A stretch of 64,000 nucleotides of DNA from Brachypodium distachyon (GCF_000005505.3 NC_016131.3:44663355-44727354); one strand, 5' to 3'. Numbered from the stretch's first letter, positions 20,634 to 33,269 are shown. Notes: generated by a model not told the origin, from the sequence alone. A program made the numbers and translations.

Positions 20634-21928
20634 GAAAGTGCGCTCGTCGAGTTCGTGCGCGAGAATTGGAAAATTTCCGCCTGGGTACCATCCGATATGT
20701 CGGGTATCCCCAGGGAACTCGTCGAGCACTCTTTGCATGTGGACGAGCATGCCAAGCCCATCAGGCATCCGATGCGGCGTTTTTCAGAACCAAAGCAAAA
20801 GGCCATTGGCGATGAGGTCAATCGTTTGCTCGAAGCAATGTTTATCCGGGAAATAAAACAAGCTACCTGGGTGGCGAATCCCGTCCTTGTCACGAAGAAG
20901 AATACGGAAGTTTTGCGCATGTGTGTGGACTTCACCTCGTTGAACAAGCACTACCCGAAAGATCATTTTCCCCTGCCTCGAATTGATCAGATCGTCGATT
21001 CGACTGCGGGATGCGCCCAGTTGTCATTCCTTGATGCATATTTTGGATACAATCAGATTCGATTGAAGAAGGAGGACAAAGATAAGACAACATTCATTAC
21101 GCCTTATGGCGTTTTCTGTTACAAAACTATGCGTTTCGGACTGAAAAACGCAGGCGCTACGTATCAACGTTGCATGCAGGCATGTCTTGGGGCGCAGCTT
21201 GGCAGAAATGTTCAAGTCTACATTGACGATATCGTTATCAAGACAAAGACTGAAGATACTTTATTAGAGGATATATTCAGGAGACATTCCAGAATCTTGA
21301 TAAGTATCGGATCAAGCTTAACCCGACGAAGTGCGTCTTCGGAGTACCTGCAAGTCAGCTTTTGGGCTATTTTCTTTCTGCAAGAGGAATCGAAGCCAAT
21401 CCAGACAAGATCAGAGCAATAGTAACGATGAAGGAACCGACAAACATCCATACAGTACAAAAGCTTACAGGACGAGTGGCGGCTCTCAGCCGTTTCATCA
21501 GTAGATTGGGAGAAAAAGCCCTACCATTCTACCAGCTACTTAAGAAAGGGGACAAATTCATGTGGACACCTGAAGCCAACAGTGCATTCGCCGATTTAAA
21601 ACGCATGCTATCAACTCCACCGGTCCTCGTAGCCCCACTCGAGAATGAGCCTCTCTTGCTATACCTCGCCGCCAAAAATCAAGTGGTCAGTACGGCCTTG
21701 GTAGTCGAAAGAGCAGAAGAAGGGAAAGCACAGCCGGTCCAAAGGCCAGTGTACTACGTTAGTGAGGTACCGTCTCTCACAAAGCAGCGTTATCCACATT
21801 ATCAGAAGCTGGCATACGGAGTATTCATGACGGCTCGGAAGCTGGAACATTATTTTCAACAACACCCGATCGTCGTAGTAAGTGAGGCTCCACTCGCCAA
21901 CATTCTCAACAACCTAGAGGCAACATGA
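20634..21928 (+). pseudogene. Element A reverse transcriptase and first RNase H
   Basis: From ESALVEFVRENW directly after the TAG. RT blocks: TWVANPVLVTKK, MCVDFTSLNKHYPKDHFPLP, FLDAYFGYNQIR, RFGLKNAGATYQR and YIDD at 21219-21230. A frame disruption lies at about 21270-21360. RNase H follows from about 21362 (YFLSARGIEANPDKIRAI, FMWTPEANSAFADLK, LLLYLAAKNQVVSTALV, QRYPHYQKLAYGV) to a stop at 21926-21928. A is clearly diverged from B and F in protein sequence, so it is a different Tat family. Confidence 0.93.
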
Positions 21929-22726
21929 AGAGTCGCCCAGTGGGGAATCAAACTTTCACCCAGGAATATCACATACGAGCGCCGGAAAGCAATCAAGTCG
22001 CAGGTGTTGTCAGATTTCATCGCCGAGTGGACAGAGATGTAGACTCCAAGCCCACCCAACTTGTCGAGTGCCTGGACCATGTACTTTGATGGGTCCAAGC
22101 GGGCAGAAGGCACTGGGGCGGGAGTAATATCGATCTCACCAAAAGGAGACATGATGCGCTATGTTTTTCAGATGCACTTCCACAATGCCTCCAACAATGA
22201 AGCCGAGTATGAAGCCCTGTTGCATGGCATGCGGATGGCAAAAGTGTGCGGCGCCACTCACCTGATGATTTATGGTGACTCAAACTTGGTTGTGCAGCAA
22301 ACAATGAAAACCTATGACGCAGTATCAGACACCATGATTGCCTAGCGAGATATGTACAACACACTGGAGGGCAATTTTGACGGTTGTGAACTCGCGCATG
22401 TCAGCCGAGCCAGTAATGAAGAGGCTGATCATTTGGCTAACTTGGGATCCACACGGGTAGCAGTTCCGCCCGGCGTTTTCATTGAAATCATCCTGCAGCA
22501 AAGCATCAAAGAGAAGAGTGCGACAGTTTCAGTCAAGAAGGTGCCCAACTCAGATCCCACATTCGATTCAGTAGTTTCACCTGACAGTACCGCAAATGAT
22601 CAAGTAGTGGCCGGCGCAGTCGAAGTTCTGGCAATTGAACCAACATGGATGAAGCCTTTACTCGCATACATGCTACGGCAGGAGTTGCCAGAGGATACAA
22701 CTGAGGCTAGAAGGGTTATGCGGTGA
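21929..22726 (+). pseudogene. Element A second (archaeal-type) RNase H
   Basis: WTMYFDGSKRAEGTGAGVIS, NNEAEYEALLHGMRMA and IYGDSNLVVQQT are the D, E and D blocks of the extra RNase H. Stops at 22040-22042, 22343-22345 and 22724-22726 interrupt it. The trailing HVSRASNEEADHLANLGS matches the C-terminal RNase H helix. It sits between the first RNase H and integrase, the Tat arrangement. Confidence 0.9.
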
Positions 22727-23880
22727 TTGAAAGCTTTCACAGTAATCAATGGCGAGTTATACAAGCGCAACATCTCCGGTATCTTTCAGAGATGTATCTC
22801 ACCAGAAAAGGGACATGATATCCTCCTAGATATCCATCAGGGCACGTGTGGGCACCACGACGGAAGCAAGACAATCGCGGCCAAAGCCTTCAGAGCTGGT
22901 TTCTACTGGCCCACTTCCCTACTCGACGCCCAGGCTATTGTCAGCAAATGTGAGGCATGTCAGATGTTCGCCACGAAACCGCATGCCCCAGCGTTCGAAC
23001 TCAAGACAATTCCCATCGCCTGGCCTTTTGCGCAATGGGGACTCGACATGGTAGGCCCGTTGAGGAAGTTGCGTCATGGAGGACACGCTTTCTGCTAGTT
23101 GCAGTCGACAAATTTTTGAAGTGGATCGAAGCCATGCCAATTGCAAGTGCTACATCTGCAACAACCATTCAGTTCTTCAGGTCTATCGTCTTCTGTTTTG
23201 GCGTTCCTCACAGTATCATCACGGACAATGGGAGCAACTTCAAAGCTGCCGATTTTCAAGATTTCTGCGCGCAGTTGAGGATCCGAATCAACTATGCTGC
23301 AGTCGCGCACCCGCAGACAAATGGCCAAGTCGAAAAGGCCAACGGTCTTCTCACCGAAGGAATGCGGAAAAGGTTGATGACGCCCTTGCGAAGAGCAACT
23401 GGCGCTTGGGTTGAAGAACTCCCTTCAGTACTCTGGAGCCTGAGGACTACACCTAATTCTTCAACGCAGTTTACTCTTTTCTTCATGGTGTATGGAGCAG
23501 AAGCAGTGCTGCCATCCGAAGTAAGGTACAACGCACCTCGGTTCACAACATACGCTTGACCAGATTGCACAGAAGGCATGGAAGATGCACTCGACGCGGC
23601 AGACGAGGCACATGACATCGCCCTGGCTCGGCCAGCAGTCTATCAACAAAGTCTCCGCAATTATCACGACCGTCGACTACGCCGTCGTTCATTCGTTGAA
23701 GGCGACCTAGTCCTTCGGTTGAAACAGAAAGGTCACCACAAATTGGCATCGCCCTGGGAAGGACCCTACATCATATCCAAAGTAATTCTTGGCGGAGCTT
23801 ACATCCGAAAGGATCCAGCCACCAGCGTCGATTTCGGCACGCCGTGGAACGCCGCACAGCTACGGCGTTTTTACGCTTAG
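22727..23880 (+). pseudogene. Element A integrase
   Basis: H2C2 zinc domain (GTCGHH ... CEACQMF) then GLDMVGPL, ITDNGSNF and NGQVEKAN as the catalytic D, D, E. The end (LRLKQKGHHKLASPWEGPYI, WNAAQLRRFYA) stops at 23878-23880. A frame break near 23080 and a stop at 23557-23559 inactivate it. Confidence 0.92.
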
Positions 23881-24408
23881 TTTTCTTTATGCAAACAGAC
23901 TCGTTTTTTATCGTCTTCAGTTCCTATCCAGTAATATTATTTTCATCAGACGTCATTGAATAAAGATTAGTTTTTCCCACGCACATGAGCTGAATTACTA
24001 CATTAAGGAACCTCCGTCTTTCCAAAGACCTGAGGGATGCATCTATATGATACCGCTCGAGTACGGCAACTCCATCGCCGTGTTTAAAATTCCGTGGGCG
24101 GCACTCACCCGACAGTCAATCAGGACTCGGGGGCTGCGCGAGGCACCCGCGAAAACAAACATCATACAAATCACAATTATACCCCTCCAGGAGGGAACTC
24201 CAACCCACTAGCCCGACACCTTCATCAACGAACGGTACTCAGGCGCAAATCTATCACCCTTCGTCGCGATACAAGATACTCAACATCCGCAAACGAGATC
24301 AGTAGATAAAGGTACGTATTCAAATTATTTAACTAACAGAATTTTGGTTGCAGAACACGACAAAGAAGAAGAAACTCAAGTGCTAAAGCTCAGCAACGCA
24401 GCACAAGT
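23881..24408 (+). other. Element A region between integrase and antisense gene
   Basis: Non-coding. Contains ATTGAATAAAGATT at about 23956, which resembles a polyadenylation signal, and ACTCGGGGGCT at about 24125, a polypurine-like motif that recurs at 33208 next to the other antisense-gene end. Unlike B and F no strong hairpins are visible here. Confidence 0.5.
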
Positions 24409-25061
24409 TTATATCATCTCGACAAGGTTGACCAGTTCTCGAGCATGCCACTCGCCGGCGTCATAATAGTATTCCATGTTGACCTCGCCATCTTCAAGAA
24501 ACGGCACCACATGCAGTCCCCCCAGATCGAGGCTGGGATATCGAAGCCTAACAAAAGCCAGGCCAACGGTGGCACCAATTACAAGCTTCTCATGTATACA
24601 ACTCTTGATAACAGCCGAATCCGTAAACAAGCGGACCAAACCCCGAAGACCTTCAAGAAATGGTGTATTCGGAAATAGAGCTAGGTGAATATCAGTCATA
24701 ATCTGGCGGCATGAGCTCAGAGAAGCTTTGGCTCGGGCAGCTCGATCCTGCAAACGCGCCAGTACATACCCCCTATCGGAATCAAACTAGAAGGAAGGGA
24801 CAGTTGGCCCTTCCCGTTGAAGCGTGTTCAGGCGATGACAAACACGACCAGCCTCTTTCATGGGACTCGGGGATAATCTCTGCAAACACAAAACAGCTTG
24901 TTCAAGACGGAAAGCAATGCATAACACGTAGTCACAATGGACAGTGCTTACCACGCAGATCAGAGCTAATCGACACTAACTCCCCCAGGAGAAATTCCTC
25001 TCGGGTGGCAGCGGCGCGAGCCTTTGACTTCCACACAGCAACCTCCCTGCGAAGTGCCAAG
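24409..25061 (-). pseudogene. Antisense gene of element A, second (downstream) copy, C-terminal part
   Basis: Minus-strand frame 24753-24409 (CRQIMTDIHLALFPNTPFLE ... ending LVNLVEMI) and an upstream exon at about 25050-24950 (LRREVAVWKSKARA, TREEFLLGELVSIS) ending at a GTAAGC donor. The same exon type, with REVAVQRTKAKA and DREEFLMKELST, occurs in the first copy at about 33960-33850, so the C-terminal module is present twice. The exon continues across copia C to about 33130 (IVYLRHRVRDAER, then one stop). Predicted coiled coil followed by a helical domain; function unknown. Confidence 0.7.
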
Positions 25062-26389
25062 TGTTGGGAATATGCCCTAGAGGCAATCATGTATGATGTA
25101 ATTCCCAATGTATTCATAAATATTATTGAGTTGTCCTTGTTTGAACATCTGATATGTATCATTGAATATGTGATTTGATTGTGGAACTATGTATTCATGT
25201 TGTTCATACTAAATTGTCCTTAGTCATTGAGGTTGTGCTGGACACATAACCTAGACTAATGTGAAAGTTGGCTGATGACTCGGTTCCACTTGTCATGGGC
25301 ATGGTGATGTCATTCCAGCTTACACGGACTCGGCTAAAGAGTTTAGCGAGTCGGACTGACCCATATTGAGATGCAACGAGTAGGTCGTCATTTGCATGTC
25401 TCAATCAATGTAATCCTTAGACCTGAGGTTATCGCACAATCCGAGTTGTGGATCACCAACTTAGGTTCTGTCAAACGTTGTTCCGTAACAGGGCAGTTAT
25501 AAAGGCAGAGTTCGGGTTGACTGAGAATCAAGCTGTGTGATGTGGATAACCAAGATGGGATTTTGCCCCTCCGACTGGAGAGATATTCTCTGGGCCCTCT
25601 CGAGTGATATGATTCGGGAAGCATGGCCATGCGCGACTTGGTTAATTGTTAACTGGGTCGATCGACTAAGAGTTAGTCGGATGAATCGTATATCACAGAT
25701 CGAGAAGAGAGTTGAACTATTAAAGGGATGACGATTAATCGCCTATAGTTCGACAAGGTATATCGTGAGGCAAAAAGGGACTAAGACGTATGTCACATTG
25801 GAAGGTACGTCGTCATGACTCGATGGTACTTGGGAGTCGGCACGTTCTGCTAGGAGCCGCTACCGATTGATCGATTGTGAGTCGGACTCCAATCGTGTCC
25901 AAGTCGCCATGAGCCTGTGGGGTCACACACTTAAGAGCGGGAGCAAGTATTTGGTCGGGTTGGACCCGAACTGGAATTGGGCTGACAATGCGAGTTGGAC
26001 TCGCAGGGTGGATGGGCCACAAGGCTTGGAGCCCACTTCCACTCGATATATAAGCAGGGGCGTGGGATGCCTAAAGGGCACGGTTTTTTCCACTCTCATG
26101 CGTTGAGAACCCTAGCCCGATTCAGTTCAACCGTCGCACCGGATCTAGCAGTCCGCCGCCAGAGCTCCTCCTCGCACGTGTGGATACCGGCAGAGGTGCT
26201 GTACGTTCAGCACTTCGACGATCGCGGGATTGGATCGGCTGGATCGGATCGAGGACTGCACTGCATCAAGGCGCCACATCAATAATCCGCAACTGCGCGT
26301 CTAGTGGTAATCCTCGTGGCCTTCTACCTCGGCTAGATCTTGGGAGTTCGCGTAGGAAAAGTTTTTGTTTATCTCTACGCGCCCCTTCA
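25062..26389 (+). repeat. 5' LTR of copia element C
   Basis: 1328 bp. TATA box TATATAAG at 26047-26054. The start TGTTGGGAATATGCCCTAGA is the conserved LTR head of the BARE/Angela/WIS/RIRE1 group. Short open frames on both strands recur identically in the 3' LTR and are not genes. Confidence 0.97.
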
Positions 26390-26390
26390 G

Positions 26391-26402
26391 TGGTATCAGA
26401 GC
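26391..26402 (+). promoter_or_regulatory. Primer-binding site of C (initiator Met-tRNA)
   Basis: TGGTATCAGAGC one base after the LTR end, the standard initiator-Met primer-binding site of plant copia elements. Confidence 0.95.
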
Positions 26403-27770
26403 GGTAGCTTCTGGTATTAGGCCCTTGATCGCGCATATGTGATATGCAGTAGGCATTAGATTGGATCTAGTTGCTGTTTTGGTGGTCGGTCTATGAGATA
26501 GATCGGTTTTGTACAAGGTTGATTGGATCAATCATACTCGGGGATATGGATGATCTGTTGTCCGTGATCATACTGCTAAGGTCGTGGAACGACATACCCC
26601 TACCGGTCGGTTTCCGCCATCGGGGTATACTGTGACACGTAAATCCAGTTGCGGTGATCGAAGATCAAAGAGTTTGGTCGAATCGGAACACAGATCGGAT
26701 CTGGGTAAAATTGTTTTATCCGATGAAGAAATCCATGACCGGAATGCAGATTTGATCTGCGTTTTCCAAAAATCGTCGGGTGCTGCCCGCACCCGCGAGG
26801 GGCGCTGCCCCTTCGATCCCCGCCCGCTATCCGGCTAGCGGGACCGCCCTGTCGTAGCGCCTTAGATGTCGTTGCGAGATTCACAACGCCGATAGATATC
26901 GTTTCTATGCATAACTTGTTTTGCAGGATGTTGTGAATGGTATGGCTTATGTGCATGTGATGTGTGTAATCCATACGTGATCTGCGTGTCACGTTTTTTG
27001 TCAGCCGGCTGGAGCCTAGGTGCTGTCATTTATTGTATAACGACCTGCGTGTCGAATTTTCCATGTAATTTCCGTTCACTAGCTAGTGTAGCTACTTGGA
27101 GAACCTGGAGGACATGCAATCCGATGTACAAGTCGGCGACATGGAGTAAGGCGGCACGTGACAAGAATTGGCACGAGTTTACTTACAAGCTTTGTGGAGA
27201 TGGAGATCACCATGAAGAGAGCCATACCATTTCACATTATAATTGCTTTATTTGTGTTATTGTTATGTCTCAGTTTTACCTCTATTAGATAGTTGGTAGT
27301 TTAAATCTCTCAAAGAAGGTCTAGTCGGTCGCCCCGCCAAGTGCTGCACCATCACAAGTTGGACATTCTTGGTAGTGGGCTCATGAAATTGAGGTGCTAC
27401 CAATTCTTTCCAACTAGGTGGGTTTGAGTCGGACTCTTACAGCGGAAGCACTTGGTAAGCTAGACGAGTCCATCACAACGGTTGTGGGGCTCGGGGCGAG
27501 GTAGGTCGGGAGCCGGGGCATGTGATGCCACCCGACTAACAGGAGTCGTATGAGATGCGATTGGCAAGGTGTTGCCTACCTAGATCACTTGGCGGCTAGC
27601 GGTGATGCTAAAGCTCACTAGTCGTTTTGCTTATTTAGGATCCTGAATCACTTAGTAACCATCGGAGAGATGTTGGTTCTAGTGGGAGCATAAGTATTAA
27701 AGCGTTTAATATTCCTGCTCTTTTATGAATACATGTCTTAAGTGTTTTGCATATTTTCTGTTGTAGATCA
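26403..27770 (+). other. Long untranslated leader of C
   Basis: About 1.37 kb between primer-binding site and gag ATG with no significant coding content. Angela/BARE elements typically have leaders of this size, with packaging and dimerisation signals; I cannot point to such a signal here. Confidence 0.7.
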
Positions 27771-30700
27771 ATGGCACCTAGCAACCTTCCTCATTTGTCC
27801 ACTTTTGCGTTGAGGTCGATCCTAGAGAAAGATAAACTTAATGGAACTAATTTCACCAACTGGTATCGTAATCTGAGGATAGTCCTCAAGCAAGAAAAGA
27901 AGGACCATGTTCTAGACACTCCACTCCCAGATGAGCCTGATGAAGATGCGACAGTCGCTGTCATGAATGCCCACCGTAAGGCTAGAGATGAGTCTACGGA
28001 AATTAGCTGTCTTATGCTTGCACACATGGAACCGGACTGGCAGCAGCAGTTCGAGAATGTTGAGGCCTACGATATGATCGAAAGCCTCAAAAGTATGTTC
28101 CAGGCTCAGGCAAAGACCGAGAGGTATCAAGTCTCTCAAGCTTTGCTTGGCTGTAAGCTCAAAGATGGCGATCCACTGAGTCCGCACGTGATCAAGATGA
28201 CTGGTTACGTGCAGTCTTTGGATAGGCTGGGTTTTCCCATAAGCGATGAGTTCGCTACAGATATAGTTCTGAACTCTCTTCCTAGTGCATATGCTCCGTT
28301 CATCTCGAACTATCACATGCATGGTATGGATAAGAAGCTCACTGAACTACATGGGATGCTCAAGACAGCAGAGGCTGACCTCAAGAAAGGCACCAGTCAA
28401 GTGTTGATGGTGCAGAATAAGGCTAAGTTCAAGAAGGGTTCTTGGACTAAGAAGAAGAAGGCTAAGTCAGGAGGCAAAACTCAGGACTCTGTCCCGAGCG
28501 CTGCCTCAGGGACTAAGCCATCTCCTGCAGCTGGATCCACTTGCTTCTATTGCAAGACGGATGGGCACTGGAAGAGGAACTGCAGCAAGTTTTTGGCTGA
28601 CAAAGCCAAGAGTGGAAGTGGGACTTCTAACTCAGGTACGCTTGTTTGTAATGTTATAGACATTTATCTTGCTGATGCACCTAACAGTTCATGGGTATAT
28701 GATACCGGATCAGTAATTCACATCTGCAACTCGTTGCAGGGGCTGGTAAGAACTAGGAGCGTGGCAAGAGGCGAGGTTGATATTCGAGTCGGCAACAAAG
28801 CAAGAGTCGCTGCGTTGGAAGTCGGCACGATGCAACTTCATTTACCTTCAGGATTCTTAATGGAGCTGAATAATTGTTATTATGTTCCAGTGCTTAGTCG
28901 AAACATTATTTCTGCCTCATGTTTAATGAGACAAGGTTATGAGTCGAATATTAAGAATAATGGTTGTTCTTTATATTTGAAAGATATGTTTCACGGCTTT
29001 GCACCCGTCCTGGACGGGTTATTTATTTTGAATCTTGATAGTGAATCAGTCTATAACATAAATGTGAAAAGGTTAAAACCAAATGATCTGAATATGACTT
29101 ACTTTTGGCACTGTCGGCTTGGTCATATAAGTTGGAAGCGCATGAAGAAGCTCCATGATGATGGGCTTTTAACTTCGTTCGACTTGGAGTCGTTCGAGAC
29201 ATGCGAGTCATGCCTACTCGGCAAAATGACCAAGACGCCTTTTGCAAGGAGTTGTGAAAGGGCGTCTGACTTGTTGGATCTAATACATAGTGATGTATGT
29301 GGCCCAATGAGCACGACAGCCAGAGGTGGTTATGAGTACTTCATTACCTTCACTGATGATTTGAGTAGATATGGATATGTCTATTTAATGAAACACAAGT
29401 CGGAAGCCTTTGAGAAATTCAAGGAATTCCAGAGTGAGGTACAAAATCAACTCGGCAAGAAAATAAAGTTTCTACGGTCGGACCGTGGAGGCGAGTACAT
29501 GAGCCATGAGTTTGATGACCATCTAAAGAGTTGTGGAATAGTTCCTCAGCTTACTCCACCGGGTACGCCGCAGAGGAACGGTGTATCAGAACGGCGGAAT
29601 CGGACCTTGTTGGACATGGTACGATCAATGATGAGTCGAACAGATCTACCTTTGTCATTTTGGGGATATTGTCTAGAAACTGCAGCGTTCACACTAAACA
29701 GAGTACCATCGAAATCGGTAGAGAAGACACCGCATGAGATGTGGACTGGCAAAAGGCCGAGTTTGTCTTTTCTTAAGATTTGGGGCTGTGAAGCATTCGT
29801 CAAGCGACTTCAGTCGGACAAGCTCACGGCCAAGTCGGATAAGTGTATTTTCGTGGGGTATCCAAGGGAAACCTTAGGGTACTACTTCTACAACCGAGAA
29901 GAGGGCAAAGTGTTTGTCGCTCGGAACAGTGTCTTCCTTGAGAAAGAGTTTCTCAGTCGGGGAGTCAGTGGGAGCACAGTGCAACTCGAAGAAATTCGGG
30001 AGGAACCTGCTAGAGGCGAGTCAGCTACAGTCTTAGAGGCTGAGCCGGTCGTGGTATCTATGCCGGTAAAAGCACCAGAACCACGGAGATCTGCTAGATT
30101 GCAAAGTGCTCGTGAAGTATTACTGTTAGACAGTGATGAGCCGACAACTTATTCGGAAGCGATGGTGGGATCTGATTCTGAGTCATGGCTTGGAGCCATG
30201 AGATCTGAGTTAAAGTCCATGGATGAAAATCAAGTTTGGACCTTGGTTGATCTGCCAGACGGTGCAAGACCCGTCGAGAGCAAATGGGTCTTTAAGAAGA
30301 AAACTGACATGGATGGAAATGTTTCTGTCTATAAAGCACGGCTTGTCGCGAAGGGGTTCCGACAGGTTCAAGGAGTTGACTACGACGAGACCTTCTCGCC
30401 CGTAGCGATGCTTAAGTCGGTTCGGATCATGTTAGCTATAGCAGCCTATTTCGACTATGAGATATGGCAGATGGATGTCAAGACGGCTTTCCTCAATGGA
30501 AATTTAACTGAGGACGTGTATATGATACAGCCCGAAGGTTTTGTCGATCCGGCTAACGCTGACAAGGTATGCAAACTTCAGAAATCCATTTATGGACTGA
30601 AGCAAGCATCTCGGAGTTGGAACATTCGCTTTGATGAGGTAGTCAAATCTTTTGGCTTCATCAAGAGCGATCATGATTCTTGTTTGTACAAGAAGTTTAG

Positions 30701-31696
30701 TGGGAGCAAAGTAAATTTTCTAATCTTATATGTGGACGACATATTATTGATGGGAAATGATGTCTTGATGTTGCAAGAAACCAAAGAATCATTGGAAAGG
30801 AGTTGGGTGAGGCAACTTACATACTGGGAATCAGGATCTATAGAGATAGATCTAGGCGGCTCATTGGATTGAGTCAAAGTACATATTTGGACAAAGTGTT
30901 GAAGAAATTCAACATGGAATCGTCTAAGAAGGGATTCTTACCGATGTCCCATGGTGTAAAGCTTAGCAAGACTCAGTGTCCTTCGACAACTGATGAGCGA
31001 AATCGGATGAGTGCGATCCCGTATGCTTCGGCAGTCGGATCCATCATGTATGCCATGATTTGTACTAGGCCTGATGTTTCCTATGCTCTAAGTGCAACAA
31101 GCAGATACCAGGCTGACCCTGGCGAAAGCCACTGGGTAGCAGTTAAAAACATCCTTAAGTACTTGAGAAGGACTAAGGACATGTTCCTAGTTTATGGAGG
31201 TGAGGATGAACTCAGTGTAAAGGGTTACACGGATGCGAGTTATCTCACCGACTCAGATGATTCTCGTTCGCAATCTGGATATGTGTTCGTGATGAACGGA
31301 GGGGCTGTGAGCTGGAAGAGTTCCAAGCAAGATACTGTGTCTGCGTCTACAACAGAGGCTGAGTATATTGCTGCCTCGGAGGCAGCAAAGGAAGCCGTTT
31401 GGATCAGGAATCTCCTGATTGATCTTGGTGTGGTTCAGGGCGCGTCCAATTCATTGGACGTATATTGTGACAACAATGGTGCTATCGCACAAGCCAAAGA
31501 ACCTAGACAACACCAGAAGAACAAACATATACTCATGCGTTACCACCTCATTCGCCAGTTCGTCGAACAAGGTGATATCAAGTTATGCAAGGTACACACG
31601 GATGCAAACATTGCAGATCCGTTGACAAAGGCGCTACCACAGCCTAAGCATGAGGCGCACATGAGAGGTATGGGCATTAGATGTCTAGACATATGA
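27771..31696 (+). pseudogene. Copia C gag-pol polyprotein with one frame disruption in RT
   Basis: Chosen start ATG 27771 (MAPSNLPHLS). Order: Gag of the UBN2 type (LNGTNFTNWYRNLRIVL), zinc knuckle CFYCKTDGHWKRNC (28542-28583), protease (WVYDTGSVIHICNS, D-T-G), integrase zinc domain HCRLGHIS ... CESC, catalytic core (HSDVCGPM, FTDDLSRYGYVYLM, NGVSERRNRT), then RT with QMDVKTAFLNG and YVDD at 30729-30740. At about 30800-30815 a short loss moves the reading frame; RT end and RNase H (GYTDASYLTD, STTEAEYIAASEA, DNNGAIAQAKEP) continue 30803-31696. Apart from this site the 1300-codon gene is open, in line with a young insertion. Confidence 0.96.
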
Positions 31697-31720
31697 TGTC
31701 AAGATGATTGACTCTAGTGC

Positions 31721-31730
31721 AAGTGGGAGA
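31721..31730 (+). promoter_or_regulatory. Polypurine tract of C
   Basis: AAGTGGGAGA, one base before the 3' LTR. It would prime plus-strand DNA synthesis. Confidence 0.9.
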
Positions 31731-31731
31731 C

Positions 31732-33060
31732 TGTTGGGAATATGCCCTAGAGGCAATCATGTATGATGTAATTCCCAATGTATTCATAAATATTATTGAG
31801 TTGTCCTTGTTTGAACATCTGATATGTATCATTGAATATGTGATTTGATTGTGGAACTATGTATTCATGTTGTTCATACTAAATTGTCCTTAGTCATTGA
31901 GGTTGTGCTGGACACATAACCTAGACTAATGTGAAAGTTGGCTGATGACTCGGTTCCACTTGTCATGGGCATGGTGATGTCATTCCAGCTTACACGGACT
32001 CGGCTAAAGAGTTTAGCGAGTCGGACTGACCCATATTGAGATGCAACGAGTAGGTCGTCATTTGCATGTCTCAATCAATGTAATCCTTAGACCTGAGGTT
32101 ATCGCACAATCCGAGTTGTGGATCACCAACTTAGGTTCTGTCAAACGTTGTTCCGTAACAGGGCAGTTATAAAGGCAGAGTTCGGGTTGACTGAGAATCA
32201 AGCTGTGTGATGTGGATAACCAAGATGGGATTTTGCCCCTCCGACTGGAGAGATATTCTCTGGGCCCTCTCGAGTGATATGATTCGGGAAGCATGGCCAT
32301 GCGCGACTTGGTTAATTGTTAACTGGGTCGATCGACTAAGAGTTAGTCGGATGAATCGTATATCACAGATCGAGAAGAGAGTTGAACTATTAAAGGGATG
32401 ACGATTAATCGCCTATAGTTTGACAAGGTATATCGTGAGGCAAAAAGGGACTAAGACGTATGTCACATTGGAAGGTACGTCGTCATGACTCGATGGTACT
32501 TGGGAGTCGGCACGTTCTGCTAGGAGCCGCTACCGATTGATCGATTGTGAGTCGGACTCCAATCGTGTCCAAGTCGCCATGAGCCTGTGGGGTCACACAC
32601 TTAAGAGCGGGAGCAAGTATTTGGTTGGGTTGGACCCGAACTGGAATTGGGCTGACAATGCGAGTTGGACTCGCAGGATGGATGGGCCACAAGGCTTGGA
32701 GCCCACTTCCACTCGATATATAAGCAGGGGCGTGGGATGCCTAAAGGGCACGGTTTTTTCCACTCTCATGCGTTGAGAACCCTAGCCCGATTCAGTTCAA
32801 CCGTCGCACCGGATCTAGCAGTCCGCCGCCGGAGCTCCTCCTCGCACGTGTGGATACCGGCAGAGGTGCTGTACGTTCAGCACTTCGACGATCGCGGGAT
32901 TGGATCGGCTGGATCGGATCGAGGGACTGCACTGCATCAAGGCGCCGCATCAATAATCCGCAACTGCGCGTCTAGTGGTAATCCTCGTGGCCTTCTACCT
33001 CGGCTAGATCTTGGGAGTTCGCGTAGGAAAAGTTTTTGTTTATCTCTACGCGCCCCTTCA
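31732..33060 (+). repeat. 3' LTR of copia element C
   Basis: 1329 bp, five substitutions and one inserted G compared with the 5' LTR. Ends CCCCTTCA then target duplication CCAAG. Confidence 0.97.
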
Positions 33061-33065
33061 CCAAG

Positions 33066-33269
33066 AGCTAACGTTCAGCGTCCCTCACGCGATGGCGAAG
33101 ATACACAATCTCGTCAGAGCGACTGATCTCGACGAAACCAATGGAACCACTGGTCGAACGGGATAAGCCAATCAATGAGTCCAAACCCGACTATAAATAG
33201 TCGGCCACGCACTCGGGGGCTACTCCCATCGGGAGCGCTGATCGCGCACCCGATATTTCCCCTAGAAGC
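33066..33269. other. Element A segment between the two antisense-gene copies
   Basis: About 33066-33130 is the upstream part of an exon of the second antisense copy (minus strand). Then TATAAATA at about 33191 and ACTCGGGGGCTACTCCCATC at 33209-33228, a polypurine-like block just outside the stop of the first copy. No other coding content. Confidence 0.5.

Larger units (their letters stand above)
25062..33060 (+). mobile_element. Angela/BARE-type Ty1/copia retrotransposon C, complete
   Basis: LTRs at 25062-26389 and 31732-33060, TGTTGGGAATATGCCC to CCCCTTCA, with the target duplication CCAAG at 25057-25061 and 33061-33065. Length 7999 bp. I compared both LTRs fully: five substitutions and one 1-bp indel in about 1328 bp. 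At 1.3e-8 per site per year that is of the order of 0.15 million years, so this is the youngest datable element here. It has a Met-tRNA primer-binding site, one gag-pol frame with a frame change in RT, and a polypurine tract. It interrupts the second copy of the A antisense gene. Confidence 0.97.

Noticed and set aside
25204..26407. Short open frames in the copia LTR, repeated in both LTRs
   Set aside because: Identical because the LTRs are identical; no codon bias or conservation evidence.
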